This document shows positions 1 through 11,685 of a stretch of 64,000 bases of DNA, piece by piece; the first letter of the stretch is position 1; each line of letters begins with the position of its first letter. The notes under the pieces are model-generated. The model saw nothing but the letters and a program-made list of their open reading frames with translations, was not told the DNA's origin and ran no database searches. The position numbers and the translations under genes are program-made. Origin of the DNA: Edolisoma coerulescens. Lineage: Eukaryota > Chordata > Aves > Passeriformes > Campephagidae. The stretch lies in the NCBI GenBank assembly GCA_013397115.1, contig VWZW01004141.1, positions 2,332,963 through 2,396,962 on the forward strand. The letters are read 5' to 3'.

Positions 1-375
1 CCGGTCCCCTGGGGCGACGAAGGAGGGAGAGCCGTGCGGGTGCCCTGCCGGCCCCTCAGCTCGGTGGGGACGCAGCGCTCCCGGGGCGCCGCGTTGGCTT
101 CTGGCGGGCAGGTGGGCGCGCCCGGCCGGGACTCCCGGCGGCGCCGGGCGAGGCCGGTGCCCAGCGGCATCGGGAGCGAGAGCCCCGAGCAGCGCTGCGC
201 CGGGCCGGGCCCGCAGGTGATCCGCGGGGCGGTGGCCGGGGGCTGCGTGCGGCGTCGCTCGGCGGCGGTGCCGCTGTCACAGGTAGCGCCCGGGCGTGGG
301 CGGCCGCCGCCCGCCGCGGGGTCCCGCCCGTGGGCGTGGGAGGGTGCGTGTCGTGGGGCTCCGGAGCCGCGTTGG
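1..375. promoter_or_regulatory. CpG-island tail at the presumed 5' end of ADK
   Basis: This stretch is very GC-rich with dense CpG, and the composition changes abruptly to AT-rich sequence after about 375. It contains a GC box (GGGGCGG at 226-232) and GGGCGTGGG motifs at 292-300 and 332-340. There is no TATA-like element. Because ADK exon 2 follows 6 kb downstream on the + strand, I infer this is the downstream part of the ADK promoter island (exon 1 or the start of intron 1). In mammals ADK starts from a CpG island shared head-to-head with AP3M1; that is background knowledge and nothing of AP3M1 is visible here. No ATG lies in the GC-rich part, so the translation start is not in it on the + strand. 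Confidence 0.7.
294..302 (+). promoter_or_regulatory. EGR1/ZIF268-type site
   Basis: GCGTGGGCG here is an exact match to the EGR-family consensus. Two one-mismatch versions follow at 328-336 and 334-342, giving a small cluster at the edge of the CpG island. The motif is seen directly; occupancy is inference. Confidence 0.45.
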
Positions 376-3220
376 AGCCTTAAACCCTTGCTGTAGCTTG
401 CCGCGACTGGAACCTAATTTTAAAAGAATCCCCAATAACGTGAAGCAGGGTCTTAATAGGAGGCTAGGCTCTTGGCAGGCTGTTGGAACTGTGGTGGTGT
501 CAGCCTGTCAGCGATACCTGGAGAACGACAAACCTGTAACTTATCATGCAGAGAAAGGAGTTGCTGTGAATAGTTTTTCTCCCCAAACACTTCATCCTAA
601 GATGGGGTCGTATTGTGAGGTAGATTGGTAGCCTTTGATCAGGCCTTCAGCTGCTAAAGAAATGGCTAAAATTACAGACTCCAAGTTCAATTTGATCATT
701 CAAGGCAATTTTCCCATCTCCTCTCTCCACCCTCCAAACTCTGTGTATCAGGTTTCATTCACACTGTTTCTGACCGAGACGGTAACTTTGAAATTGCAGT
801 CGTATTTCGCTGTTGGAGCTTGTGGAGTTAGCACAGCTGTGTAAGGAGCTGGGTAGTGGTGGAACACTTTTTTCTGCAGCAGCTTTGCTTACATAAGGCC
901 AAAGCTTTTAGTCTTGTTTTCAGAGTTGGAACTTGTGAGTGTGTCCCTTTAGAAGACTACGAAAGTTTCATAATAAATGAAATCTTCACTGAAGATGTTG
1001 TTCCTCTAAGTCAGTATGTAAATATGTAACTGCTTAGCCAAATATTGTCTTTGCTTAAGACCTATGTCAGGAAAGCATGTGAACAGTCCTGCAGGCCACC
1101 TTGTATGTTTAAGGTCTATATGCTAAAGTGATTTGCTGACCAGTGATGCAAGGAAATTGTCTGAACTCTGGAATAATAGTTCTAAGGTACTTTTGTGTTA
1201 GATGAGTTATGGTTGACAGTATCATCCCGTTTCTAGTGATGTTACAGGGGTAAGTGGGATGAGAAAAGGATGCTCTTAATTGAGAGCTTATGGCTAGTCA
1301 GGTGCTATGAATCTGGTGCTATCGCTGTTTTGCTTTAAGTACACAAATAATTTTTGGTAAGTTCAAATCTTGTGTTATTTGGGGTTTAACTCTGTTCCTT
1401 TGTGACTGAAAGGGATGTGCTGAGAACAGGCTTAAAATATGCCTTGTTTTGCCTTACTTTAAAGGGCATAGTGAAAGCCTTTAGAAATACTAACATTTTA
1501 GACCTTACAAGACCATATCTTAAATTTGTGAAAGGAAGACTAGGCATAAAGCGTGCTGCCATGCAATTGCACACTCCTATGTCTCAGTCATGTTTTAAGG
1601 CTTTCTGGCTTGCCAGTATCCAAAGGCCCAAAATATTCCTCTGTCTCTGTGCCAGTAACTAATAATAAGCTTTCACTGATATTTTGATGTTGCTCTTCCA
1701 CAGAAGTGCGCAGCAGCATGGGATGATAACAATATTGTGTGATAGTTGGATATAGTACTGCTAATGTTCAGCAGCCAACTTGAATCAGGACCATATTTTT
1801 AAAAATGCCTGCAGCAGTAGAGCATGATATTGGACACAGCTTTCCAGATCATTCAGTTACAGTTAATTTTGTTGACTTCTTAAAAAAGGTTCAAGGGTAG
1901 CTCAGTACTGATGTTGCGGGTTCTTTTTTGTTTATTTGTTTGGGTCTGTTGTTTTGCTTTTATCCGGTTTGGTTTCATTTTATTACTTCTGCCACTTATG
2001 GTAAGAGTAAGGTGTGAAACACTGGCCATTTGTGTAAAATCAGTCATATTGGTAATGTCTGAGCAAAACACCTAATTAACAGGTGAAGATTTATTTATAC
2101 TTAATGAGTTACATTGCTTGAACTTGTAATTGCAACTCACACTTAATCTAGTCCAAAGTTAAATGCCAAACTCCAAAGATATATTGCTCTTTGTCAAGAG
2201 TTTAGAATGTAAACATGATGTACATCAAAGCTTTCTGTAGTTACTGTTCTGTAGTTTTGCCTGCTAGATGGATGATGTATTTTTGTGTCCAAACAACTTT
2301 TAGATTTGTATGAACATCTTAGTTGGAGTTTAGAGTTTAAAAAGTATGTATCTTGTTCAAATATATGTACTCTCTGCGTGACTGTATGCATATACACACA
2401 TAGATGCTGACTGTATAGTCAATTATATATGCCCTTAATTTGTGCAGGTAAAGGAGTTGTCATCTGCTTCTTGAAGAGCTGATCCAGATATTCTTTTGCA
2501 ATAGATTAGTTAGGTTAAACAAGAACATCCTTTTTGAATGATATCTATACTCCAATGAAAGAGAAGGGACTGGGGAGAGTCAAGGAGGCTGAGGACTACA
2601 GAAGTGTGTTCTGTGTCTGTTGCAGAGATGTGTTCCCGAATAACCGATGTGTTGTGAAATCTCAAATTTCAGGAAATTATTGCTGCTTCCTCACTGTGTT
2701 TTATTCCTAGCTGGCTGGAAATAATCACTGAACTTTTAATTGCTGCAGATGTCCAGTGTGACTGAACAGCAAACATAAGGCCTATAAGGTTCAAGTCTGC
2801 TGTTCAAAGTCTTCAGCTTGGTGAGAATGTGACAGTTTAATACCTCAGTTTTTTGCTCTGGATACTTGTAAATTTAGCATTCTCCAGAATCATAAATATT
2901 TGTTTTATTTTATGCTTTTACAGAGGCTTTTGTGGCTTCACAGAGTATATGAGATTTAAAAAAAAAATTTTTTTTAAATTTTTACTGAGGAGCAAACTGA
3001 AGCCAAGTAGCTTCATATATTGTGCCACAGAAAGTGCAATAGTGTAACAGTGCAGAGACTTTGGAGCTCCTCAAGAAGGGAAGGGTGATTTGCATTGCAC
3101 TAAACGTAGCCAGTGTTGGGTTAGTCAGGTTGAACATGCTAACGCTTTACACAGTTGAATCTTCCTCTTTAACAGTAGGACTTTCCAGTTAGTTTCACAA
3201 AGCTTATGTTAGAAAATGCT
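376..3220 (+). other. ADK: ADK intron 1, proximal part: no gene recognised
   Basis: AT-rich, CpG-poor sequence with only short open frames. A long A-run followed by a T-run (2954-2979) forms an AT palindrome. I looked for the short alternative first exon known in mammals (encoding Met-Thr-Ser-Val-Arg) and did not find an ATG-containing stretch with a donor in the required phase. No RNA gene or clear transposon was recognised. Confidence 0.55.
2954..2979. repeat. A-run/T-run palindrome
   Basis: ATTT, ten A, eight T, then AAAT: an almost fully self-complementary AT tract. It is a simple low-complexity feature with no sign of function. Confidence 0.7.
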
Positions 3221-3290
3221 GATCACAGTGAGGATCACAGAATCAGTTAGGTTGGAAAAGACCTCTGAGTTCAAGTCCAGCCTCTTAAAT
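3221..3290 (-). mobile_element. CR1 LINE 3'-end fragment (reverse orientation)
   Basis: The block running ATCACAGAATCAGTTAGG then TTGGAAAAGACCTC and CAAGTCCAGCCT is the reverse complement of the well-known CR1 3' end (AGG-rich, then TTCCAACCTAA, then ATTCTGTGAT). The terminal octamer-like repeat is degenerate (GATCACAG twice at 3221-3239). Only about 70 bp remain, so this is a heavily 5'-truncated copy, as is usual for CR1. It is antisense to ADK and supports an avian or other sauropsid origin for the window. Confidence 0.85.
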
Positions 3291-3300
3291 ATCTGCTCGT

Positions 3301-4849
3301 TGGCTTTTAAAAATTTGTGACTTGGAAATTGTTTAGACTTTCCCCATTTTGCCCATAAAGGTATTTTTTGTGAAATGCAGTGACAGTTAAGGAAAGACAC
3401 AGCTCAAGTCCCCAGTACAAGTGAAGTGTATGGATTTTTCTTCTTTTTTTCCAATGGAATGTTAATGTATATTTTTAAGCATGGAAGTTCTAGTATCTTG
3501 GGACTTAGGTAATTCTAACACCTAGGTGAAAGAACCAAAATTGTAGAAACAGGTGTTAATTGAAGACGTGGGGCTAGAGATTAGTGTATGTTATCTTATG
3601 TGTTTAGATTATTTGCAAAAACAGGTAAGCAGCTTATAACACTTAACTTGATTTCTTCATAGAAATCAAAGTTAATCTACTCAAAGTTTTATGTGTTAAA
3701 AAAGCCGTCAAGTTCTGCTGTCCTACATTGAGTTGTGAGAAACAACTATGCTGAATTTGGGGAGGGTTTGCCCAGAATTTTCAGTGGAATGTTTCTGAAC
3801 ATGCACTTACTAGCTCTAATGACAGCTACCTTGGCTTTTAAAACTTGATTCCAAATGGTACCCTACATACAGCCTCTGGAATACTTGAATGGAGATGATT
3901 ATGAAATATTGTGGGAGAAGGAAGGTTTGGGAAATGAGCAAGACTTGTGTGATGGAAGGAGCTGCCTGGATTACATGGCACCTAAAGTGTTTGTGCCTCC
4001 CGCTGCTGACATGTGAGGAGTTTGTACACATTATTGGCTTCACAGAGCTTCTGCACAAAGTTGCTCTTGTGCTGCTTCATACATATTGACCTGCATGTTC
4101 TGCACCCCACACAGCTCATTGAATGTTTGGTAGCTTCTATTTTACTTTTCCACTGAACATGGTAACTTCTTCATAGGCGGTGACCTCAGCTGTATGTCAG
4201 CTGTATTTCAGATTTTTTTTTAAGTACAGCTGCTGTTTTCTGGCATACTGACCACTTAAGTGCTGGCTCTTTTCTTATGTAGAAGTTACCCATGATATGA
4301 TATGTGGGTTTTTGTCAAGTGTAGTTATAAATCTGTTGGTGTGTAGAATTTCACAGCATGTGAGAATCAGGTAAACATTAAATACAGGAGCATATAGCTT
4401 GGGACAAATCTGCATTCAACACTTGGAGAGTTCTGACTTCATTTATTGTCCTACAGTCCTATTTATGCAATACTTAGGTTTTACAATGGAGAGAACATTC
4501 TGTCTCGTGACTTCACCTGCATTCCCCTTTATCCTTATGTCTTCTGAACTGTCATCTGTCTCTCGCTCTTCTTGTCTTCTAGCCACGTGTAACTTATGGT
4601 TATGCTATTTAGAACACGGTGCTATTTGTCACGCTGACAAAAGTATTTAGTCAGTCTTACAGGTTTTTACTAAGCAGATGTTAATTATCCCCGTTAGGAG
4701 TGAGCTGGATTTCTGGCTCCATCTTCACAAAGCAGTAACTTCCACATTTTATTTACAGTGAAGTGGGCTCTAAAGGCCTGCCTTTAAAGCTACAACAAGG
4801 ACTAGGATACTTAAAGCATGGTTTGCTGTGTCTCAGTATCAAGGTTATT
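3301..4849 (+). other. ADK: ADK intron 1, middle part: nothing recognised
   Basis: AT-rich intronic sequence with no convincing coding, RNA or repeat content. Overlapping open frames on both strands near 3816-4089 and one at 4399-4650 match no protein I recognise and have no splice context. I treat them as chance. Confidence 0.5.
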
Positions 4850-5507
4850 AATCGTGTTTTCCACGCTGCAACGTGGGTCACTCTTCCACTGAGTGCAGTC
4901 CTACAAGGACAGGCTGCTCCAGCATGCGTCCTCCACAGGGTCACAAGTCCCACCAGGAAACCTGCTCCAGCATGGACTCCTCTCTCCATGGGTCTGCAGG
5001 TCCCTGTCAGGAGCCTCCTCCAGCACGGGCCTCCTGTGGGGTCCCAGCCTCGTCTCAGGCATCCACCTTTTCTAGCGCAGGTCTCTTCCACAGGCTTCAG
5101 GGGGATCTCTGCATCCCTGTCCGCCTCCAAGGGCTGCAGGGAGGCATTCTGCTTCACCATGATATTCACCATGGGCTGCAGGGGAACCTCAGCTCAGGTG
5201 CCTGGAGCACCTCCTGCCCCTCCTTCTCCACTGACCTGGGTGTCTGCAGAGCTGTTCCTCTCACATATTCTCAGCCCACTCTTCTCTGGCTGCATTACAT
5301 CTGCACAACAGCTTTTTTTTTCCTTCTTTTTAAATACACTATCACCAAGGTGTTACTATCATTTCTGATTAGCCCAGCCTTGGCCAGCAGCACATCCATC
5401 TTGGAGCTACCAGGGATTGGCTCTGCTGGACATGGTGGAAGTTTCTCACAGAAGCCACCATTGTAGTCCCCTGGCTTCCAAAGCCTGGCCACACAAACCC
5501 TGTGGTC
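4850..5507 (-). mobile_element. Avian endogenous-retrovirus-type LTR, 3'-truncated, reverse orientation
   Basis: The block is GC-richer than its surroundings and matches, from memory, a widespread avian LTR of roughly 1.2 kb. Read on the minus strand it starts near 5505 in a TGTG/GGGTTTG-type terminus. It then passes a GCCAATCC-like region (5408-5416), a pyrimidine/A-rich tract (about 5311-5330) and a series of degenerate units of roughly 35-45 bp built on a CTCCAGC-type core followed by GGG and TCC (+ strand, 4917-5085). The expected far end is missing, so the copy is truncated near 4850. Long frames on both strands (for example minus 4753-5172) are by-products of the GC-rich repeat units and are not genes. 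No internal retroviral gene is present. I do not assign a named family. Confidence 0.7.
4917..5085. repeat. Degenerate tandem units inside the LTR
   Basis: Successive segments share a CTCCAGCAYG core followed by a CTCC-containing stretch: about 4917 (TGCTCCAGCATG), 4963 (TGCTCCAGCATG) and 5017 (CTCCTCCAGCACG), with a weaker unit near 5075. Spacing is about 46-54 bp. The units appear to be an internal property of this LTR family and not a separate satellite. Confidence 0.5.
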
Positions 5508-6352
5508 ATACTGAAGCTGCCTTTGGTGGCCGAAGCAAGGGTGTGCCTTGCTGACTGGAGACAGTAGGTGTTAGTTTGGCAAGGAATGTGATGGGTTTGG
5601 ATGTAGTTTTAGCCTTAGAGAGCAGCTGCATTCACTCCTATTTGACACTGGGTCACATATCTAATCCTTTGGTATTACTGCATTATCACCCAACTACATG
5701 CTATTCAGAAAAATGTAACACATGGTTTCTGAATTCATTAAAAAAAAAACCAAACAGTTAAAGCTATCCTTCTCAAAAATACTGTTTACAGTATTTTTGA
5801 TGTCTTTTTTCTATGTGACAGAAGTCATGTCAATGAATTTCAAATTGCTTAAAAAGTACATGCATCCTACCAGTAGACAGCTGCACTGTTTAAAATGGCT
5901 GACAATGCAGAATCCATAGTCTCTTTCTTTCATTTTATTAGAACAGACTTAAATTGTTAATTATTTGTTGGTACCCAACAACTGAGTGGGTTCAGTGAAA
6001 TTCTTATATACCCTGGTGTGATGCTCCCACTGTCTAAAAGTTGCTGTTATAACTTGAATGTCATCCTTTAAAACTACATGGCATGGCATGCAGCTCTAAT
6101 TCTTTATCTGAGTAAATGGCAATTTAACAGAATATATACAGTTATTATCGCAGTCCGTGTATTGATCAGAGATCACTGTAGGATGGTATCACTCAAATTT
6201 GACTCTGTGTATGTGCCAGGTCTCCCTGTGTCTACTGTGCTGGGCAAAATGTTTATCTTTTTGTTTTTCTCTCTAATAAAAAAAAGTTGTTACATATACT
6301 AGGAAAAATAAACCAATGCAAAGCTAACTTGAAATAATTGATTCTCTTACAG
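5508..6352 (+). other. ADK: ADK intron 1, distal part
   Basis: AT-rich intron leading to the exon 2 acceptor at 6351-6352, which is preceded by a short pyrimidine-containing stretch (GATTCTCTTAC). A strong palindrome sits at 5773-5800. Nothing else was recognised. Confidence 0.55.
5773..5800. repeat. Perfect 13-bp inverted repeat, 2-nt loop
   Basis: The arm TCAAAAATACTGT (5773-5785) is followed by TT and its exact reverse complement (5788-5800). The 28-bp near-palindrome could extrude as a cruciform or fold as an RNA hairpin. It lies about 265 bp beyond the LTR terminus, so it is not part of the LTR as I draw it. Confidence 0.85.
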
Positions 6353-6427
6353 TGAAAATGTCCTATTTGGAATGGGAAATCCTCTGCTTGATATCTGTGC
6401 AGTTGTGGACAAGGACTTCCTTGACAA
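6353..6427 (+). CDS. ADK: Adenosine kinase, exon 2 (partial gene)
   Basis: Adenosine kinase phosphorylates adenosine to AMP with ATP, in cytosol and nucleus, and sets adenosine levels and methylation-cycle flux. The exon gives one base completing a codon, 24 codons and two bases of a Lys codon. It reads ENVLFGMGNPLLD followed by ICAVVDKDFLD. This matches human short-isoform residues about 6-29, including the adenosine-binding Asn and Asp of the GNPLLD motif (human Asn14 and Asp18). Against the human protein as I recall it, Ile8 is Val and Ser20 is Cys. The acceptor is TTCTCTTACAG and the donor is GTAAGT, a full consensus. The 75-bp length and equal phases at both ends mean skipping would keep frame. 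Exon 1, supplying the N terminus, is not identified. Confidence 0.97.
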
Positions 6428-9400
6428 GTAAGTCTTGAAGTCTTTTTTTTCAAATGTCAGTTTTGTTTCCAGAATGGTGCCTATAAATAAATGGAGGGCT
6501 ACCTGCCTGTGTAATGCTATGTTTTGTGCTGGTCTCTGGGATTCTGGCCTTATGCTGGAAGTAGCCAGCATGGTATCTGTCATTTGATTGTTCTTGCTCC
6601 ACGAAACTGTGATGGTGGTATCTATGAAAACCTTCTGTGTTTTCATGTGGTTTTTTACCAATTTATTCTAGTCTCCTCATGCTGTCTTTGCTACCCTTTA
6701 ATTAGAAGGAGTCATCAATTTCAGTAAGATTTAGATAGCTCTTGTATGAATCTTCGTATATTACCTTTGATTTACTCTTACTGCACTCTTCTTCAGTGAT
6801 GACTATGGGGTAAATATACCATTTCTGTAACACACCAAGAAAAATTGTGCAAATGCACCATTTAAAAACAAAATTCCAGTTTATCAGTCAAGAACAGGAC
6901 TGCTTCTTATCAGATTGTCTGTTATCTTGCTTAAGCCTACTTGTTATGCTACCATCCATATAACCATATTGCTGGATTACTTAATTGCCATTAACTTTAC
7001 TTGTTCTTGAATCAGCTTAGAGATCTGTCTTTTCCAGAGGTGTAAAATACAGTTGTGCTTTTAAATCTTTCTGCATGAGCTCCATTTTTTATTTTTGTTG
7101 CCACTTTTTCTCTGGTTTGTAAGCTGATTTGATCTTTTAGAGTGCTTGCAGTTCTTTCTTTAATTTTTAAAGTGTTAATATTTTTTTTCTCTAATTGTTC
7201 TTTATTTTGTTAATGGGAATACTGCATCAAAACTAAATTTCACATCACCAAATAAAGAACAGGTGCAGAGTTTGTCTTTTTGAATGTGTATTGTCAGCCA
7301 CAAATCTTTCACTCTGCAGTTTTTAATAATAGCAATAATTTGTTTTGTCATTGATGTTTCATCACTCAAATTTTATCTAAAGGTGTGCTTAAGTGAAAGC
7401 CTCTATACTGTAAACTGGAGACAAAAGACAAGAATGTAATGGAGTGTGTCGAATTCAAACATCTGGAACTTCAGAAATCAGGTCTATGTCTTCAATATTC
7501 AAAAAAGTAAATTAATCTGGTGTAATTCTCTGCCTCATGTTTCCACTGAAATAACTTGAAAGCCAGTCTCTAAAAATAAGTAACGCCCTTCTCCCAACCC
7601 AACAATACCCCCAACTAATCCTTATAAATTGCTGACATAAAAGAGATGATGGGATCTCTACTGCAGCACTGAAAGCCTTTGGGAGTGCACTGTGCTTTTC
7701 ACTGGATGTGATGTGCTGTGCAGAATTTAATTTAATTTAAAAATTAGAAGTCTTATGTACTCAAATTTGAGTCCTGTCAGACAAATTAAATTATCTCCTG
7801 GAGCAGCATATGCTCTGTGAGCATTTCTTTGCTGCCAAAATGCATTTGTAGGGTATTGCATTATTTAAAGCCATAAGCAATCTTCCCCCAGCAGTTTCCC
7901 AGGGAGCCTGCTGATAGTGTGATAGCTCTGGTAATAACCTCAAAACTGAGGAGCTTGTTCACCTTCTCATGCACCTGATTTGATATCCTTCTCCCAGTTT
8001 GTGAGTGTATGCAGAGAAGGCCATGTAACAAACAGACAAGAGTGTTTCTACTCCATGTCCAACTACCTTCTGCAACCCTTCCTGAGATGGGAATGAGATC
8101 CCGCGCTTCCTCATCTTGGGAAGGGAGATAAAATAGAAAGTGTAGCTGTAGAACAACTGCTAGAATAAAGCTATCTATTCAAATGCTGCAGAGAGATGCA
8201 AGAACATGGACGTTTCAGGGCTGTGAAGAATTTGAAGGAGAAATTGTTGATAATTGCAGTCTCTCCTCTTGTCAAGCAAGACATGCATCCATCTCTAGCC
8301 GTGTAGTGTCAGCTTTTGGTATCTTGGCAACCTGGAGGCTGTTTCTCACCTCTTCTGCTGGATGGGAATGTTTAATGGGGCCATCAGGCCAGCAGGGCTC
8401 TGACTTGAGAAGGTAGCTTAGGAAAATAGGAAAAGAGTTTAGGTAAACACCCATAAGAATTTTATACATTTTACTTTTATAGTGTTTCTGTTAGTTTATC
8501 CACCTCTCTTGTACAGTCAGTTTTAAGAGTAAATACCTTTGTTCAGAATAAAGGACTTACGTTGCAAGTTTAAACAATATATATTGTCAATGAAATGAGA
8601 GTACTAAAATGAGTCCTGTAAACACCTTATTTTTGTAACTTCCATTAAGAAAGTGCAAATTGAAACAGCATAAGGAAGTGTAGGAAGTGGTCTTTTTAAC
8701 AATATTTAATTGGCTGACAATCCATGTTATAAATAAACCTGAAAATAAATATATGCTGCGGTCCTACCCCTGGCAGATTCTAAACAGCCTGCTGCCATGT
8801 AATACTGGTTTCAGGAAATGAGCAGTGTTGGAGGGCTGGGTGGGTATTTTTGGCTTGGGTTGTAGGCACAACCCTGTCACTTTGTTTTCAAAGTGGATTT
8901 TGGTTTAATCTGATCTCCAAAGTCTTTTTCTCTCTTGACAAGTTTTGGAGGGCTTTAAGCCTTTCCTAGACTATCTGTAGGAGAAGCAGTTTTAATTTGT
9001 ATCACAACAGAACTTCACCATGCCCGTCTGAGGTCTTCAGACCGTATCAACAGTCTGGCATTACCTGAGCCAGAGAAGCTTTAGCCTCTGTTAGGTTTTG
9101 ATTTCTGGGTCCCATTTCTTGCATCTCTTCAGGCAGACAATCTGGAGAAGTGTTAGCAATGTTGATGGCACTGTTGAAAACTGGTGATACCACAAACCAC
9201 TTCAGTTTCTGTTTACAGAGCTGGAAAGAAGTCTTGAAATAAATATAGTCCGTCATATGTCCTTGGGTTTTTTTAGTATCTGCATGAAAGAAATATCAGA
9301 AATGTGGTTTTGTTTTGGTTTTTTGGTCTCCTTTTAGTTTGCATCAACTCCATTACCTGAGAGTATTTTTGTTTAATTTATCAAGATACGGATACTTGCT

Positions 9401-11602
9401 CAAAGAGCAGCTTCTTAGGGGTGAGAGGGGAAAGAACAGAAGAAGAATTAATGCTTTGTGGGTGAATTGCTACCTATAGCTATGCTAATCTGTGAAAATA
9501 ACTTTGCTAACAGGTATTCATTAAAGCTTTTTGTGTACTCACTTCTACCCATGACATTTAACAGGAATGATTCTTTTAACTTCTGACTGTAACAGGCATT
9601 TAAGAATAACTTAATCTACACTACATATATTAAACTCTGCTAAAAGGGGCAAAGAAATTCTGATTAACATGCCAATGAGGTTTTAAGACACTAAACAGTA
9701 CTGCTGACTCCTGTAAATACTCCAGTGTCCTACTGTTAAAAGTCAGGAGGTGGCATGTGTTCTGTTGCTCTCCCTAGAGCACTCTGTTTTGCAAATATTC
9801 AGTTTTTGACACTGAATTCAGCTTACATAATTATAGTTAATTTTTAGGTTGTAGAGATCTGGTCATTGCTTGTCATCGCAGGTGCACTTCCAGTGGTTGA
9901 GAAGTGTGTCTTCAGGGTATGGATAAATCTTCTCTTGCTGGGTCTGACTGCATGAGCTGAGGAGGAGAAGAGAATCAAAGGTGACAAATCGATGTTGACA
10001 GAGCTATTGTGCTAGCACTGAAACTTCTAAATATGTGAAACCTTGTATCTTCCCTAATTGATCAGTGGGAAGGCAAGGAAAATATTTGTAATTGCCAGCA
10101 CATGTATAAGCATGTAAATATCTTTCAGCCCATGCTCTCTAAAAGGAGTGGAGATATAGGGGAAAATTATGATATATGTTCTATTTATCACATCAAGTTT
10201 AAAGAATCATATTGCTTTATTTCACTCTAATTTCTGGGCTTGTGACCAGAGCCATGATCTCATAAGTTGAGGTCTGTTTACTACTCAGGCTGCCAAATTC
10301 CATTATAGTTATAACCTGCAGACTGACTATTTTATCACCATCATGGACCAGGATTACAAGTTTCTGTGTGATTACTTGTTGGTTGTCCAAGCAGACAAGT
10401 ATTTTTCTCCTTACGTCTTTTTTTACCCCCTTAAAATTAAGGTCTGTGCCAGTCTTTGCACGAGTTCATTGAGGATGCGCAGCAAAGATCTGTAGTTTTT
10501 AATAGCTTTCATGCCCTCTACCATCTGCTCCTTAGTTCTCTTCCCTGCCTTGTCTGTGACACTGGTATAAATACAAACTATCCTTGAATCAAGAAATGAG
10601 TTTATATTATTTTTACTGTTCACTGGAAAAAGCAGGTTTGAAGAAACAGGAAAGGAGGAATGAATGGGATCTTTGGAGTGGTGGTAATGATTGCTGTATG
10701 AAAAGAGAATATCTCAGTGAAGGAAGAAGTGCTGTCATTGTAATCCGTGATTTCACAAGTATGGGTATGGATCTCCTGCAGTGTGCTACTGACCTGACTG
10801 TAGCACTGAAAGTGGTTGGGGCATTCCTGGAGATCCCAAGATGCGTGGGCATCCTTTACCTTTCCTCACTGCAATATATTGGCAGAAGGTGATGGATTAG
10901 TTAAGCACAAACTTTTGTAATGGAACAGTGTTGACATCTGGTAAACTAAATGTTCTTGTGTGAGGCTATTTTAATGTTTGCCATGATGAAAGTGAAGAAG
11001 ATGTACATATTTGATCCTTTTTCCACTCTTGTGGGAAGTTGGATTATAAATTAGGAAAAGGTTTGCGAAGCAGCTTCAGTTGACCGTGACGAAAAACTTC
11101 TGCTTGCTTGTGTTAAATTTAGTTTGGTCTGTATAAACTGTGGCTTGTGTTGTTCTCAACATTTTCAGTTACCTTTGCTCCTGTCTAACAGAAGCCTTTG
11201 TAACTTCCCGTAGCAAAAAAAAATCAAAAGACCATTCATGCAGTTAACTCTCCTGCAGTGGCTAAGGGTCTAAATAGCTTTTAGACAATCAGAGGTGATT
11301 CTTTGTTCACCAAACTCGGCTTCAATGCAAAACAAGCCCTTCCCCAAAAACGCATGCTGGAGTGAGCTTGAAAAATGAGAAGGACAAGTGGTGATTCTCT
11401 ACTTGGAGGCTGCAGTATCAAAGGATGCAAAGGCTGCAAACATGGGCTTTGCTGCCAGCTTTAACTAGGGACCCCCTACTCCCTTCAGACTTGCAGCTTT
11501 TTCAGTTTCATTAATGTGTTAACTGAGATTCTGTGTTTCATCAGCCCTGTGGGAGAGGTTAATGGGTTTTTGTATTGCTTTGAGCTGGGAATTGGCGTTA
11601 CC
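6428..11602 (+). other. ADK: ADK intron 2, first part: no gene recognised
   Basis: Begins with the GTAAGT donor. The rest is AT-rich sequence with T-rich runs and no recognisable exon, RNA gene or transposon. Short open frames (for example 6347-6661 minus, 8183-8416 plus, 10584-10892 plus) resemble no family I know and overlap frames on the other strand, the usual chance pattern. Confidence 0.5.
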
Positions 11603-11685
11603 TGTTGTCCTGGTTTTGGCTGAGACATGGTTAATTCTCTTTCTAGTAGGTGTCACAGTGCTGTGTGTTTTGGATTTAGTATGTA
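11603..11685 (+). mobile_element. Short fragment of an avian ERV-type LTR
   Basis: The stretch beginning TGTTGTCCTGGTTTTGGCTG, followed by GGTTAATTCTCTTTCTAGTAG and CACAGTGCTGTG, and ending TTTTGGATTTAGTATG, matches from memory the 5' end of a common avian endogenous-retrovirus LTR (class III/ERVL-like). The match fades after TTTAGTATG, so only about 80 bp remain. Orientation is the same as ADK. The open frame 11562-11747 running through it is incidental. No retroviral gene is present. Confidence 0.7.

Noticed and set aside
34..396. 120-codon open frame in the CpG island (and a frame opposite)
   Set aside because: Starts at GTG with no ATG, is Arg/Pro/Gly-rich as expected from any GC-rich island, and has no splice link to ADK exon 2 in the needed phase.
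1402..1662. 86-codon + frame with a 62-codon frame opposite
   Set aside because: No recognisable protein, no splice sites in register and ordinary intronic composition.
4753..5368. 139- and 201-codon overlapping frames on the two strands
   Set aside because: They lie in the LTR and come from its GC-rich repeat units. Predicted proteins from such repeats are common in bird annotations, and there is no conserved domain.
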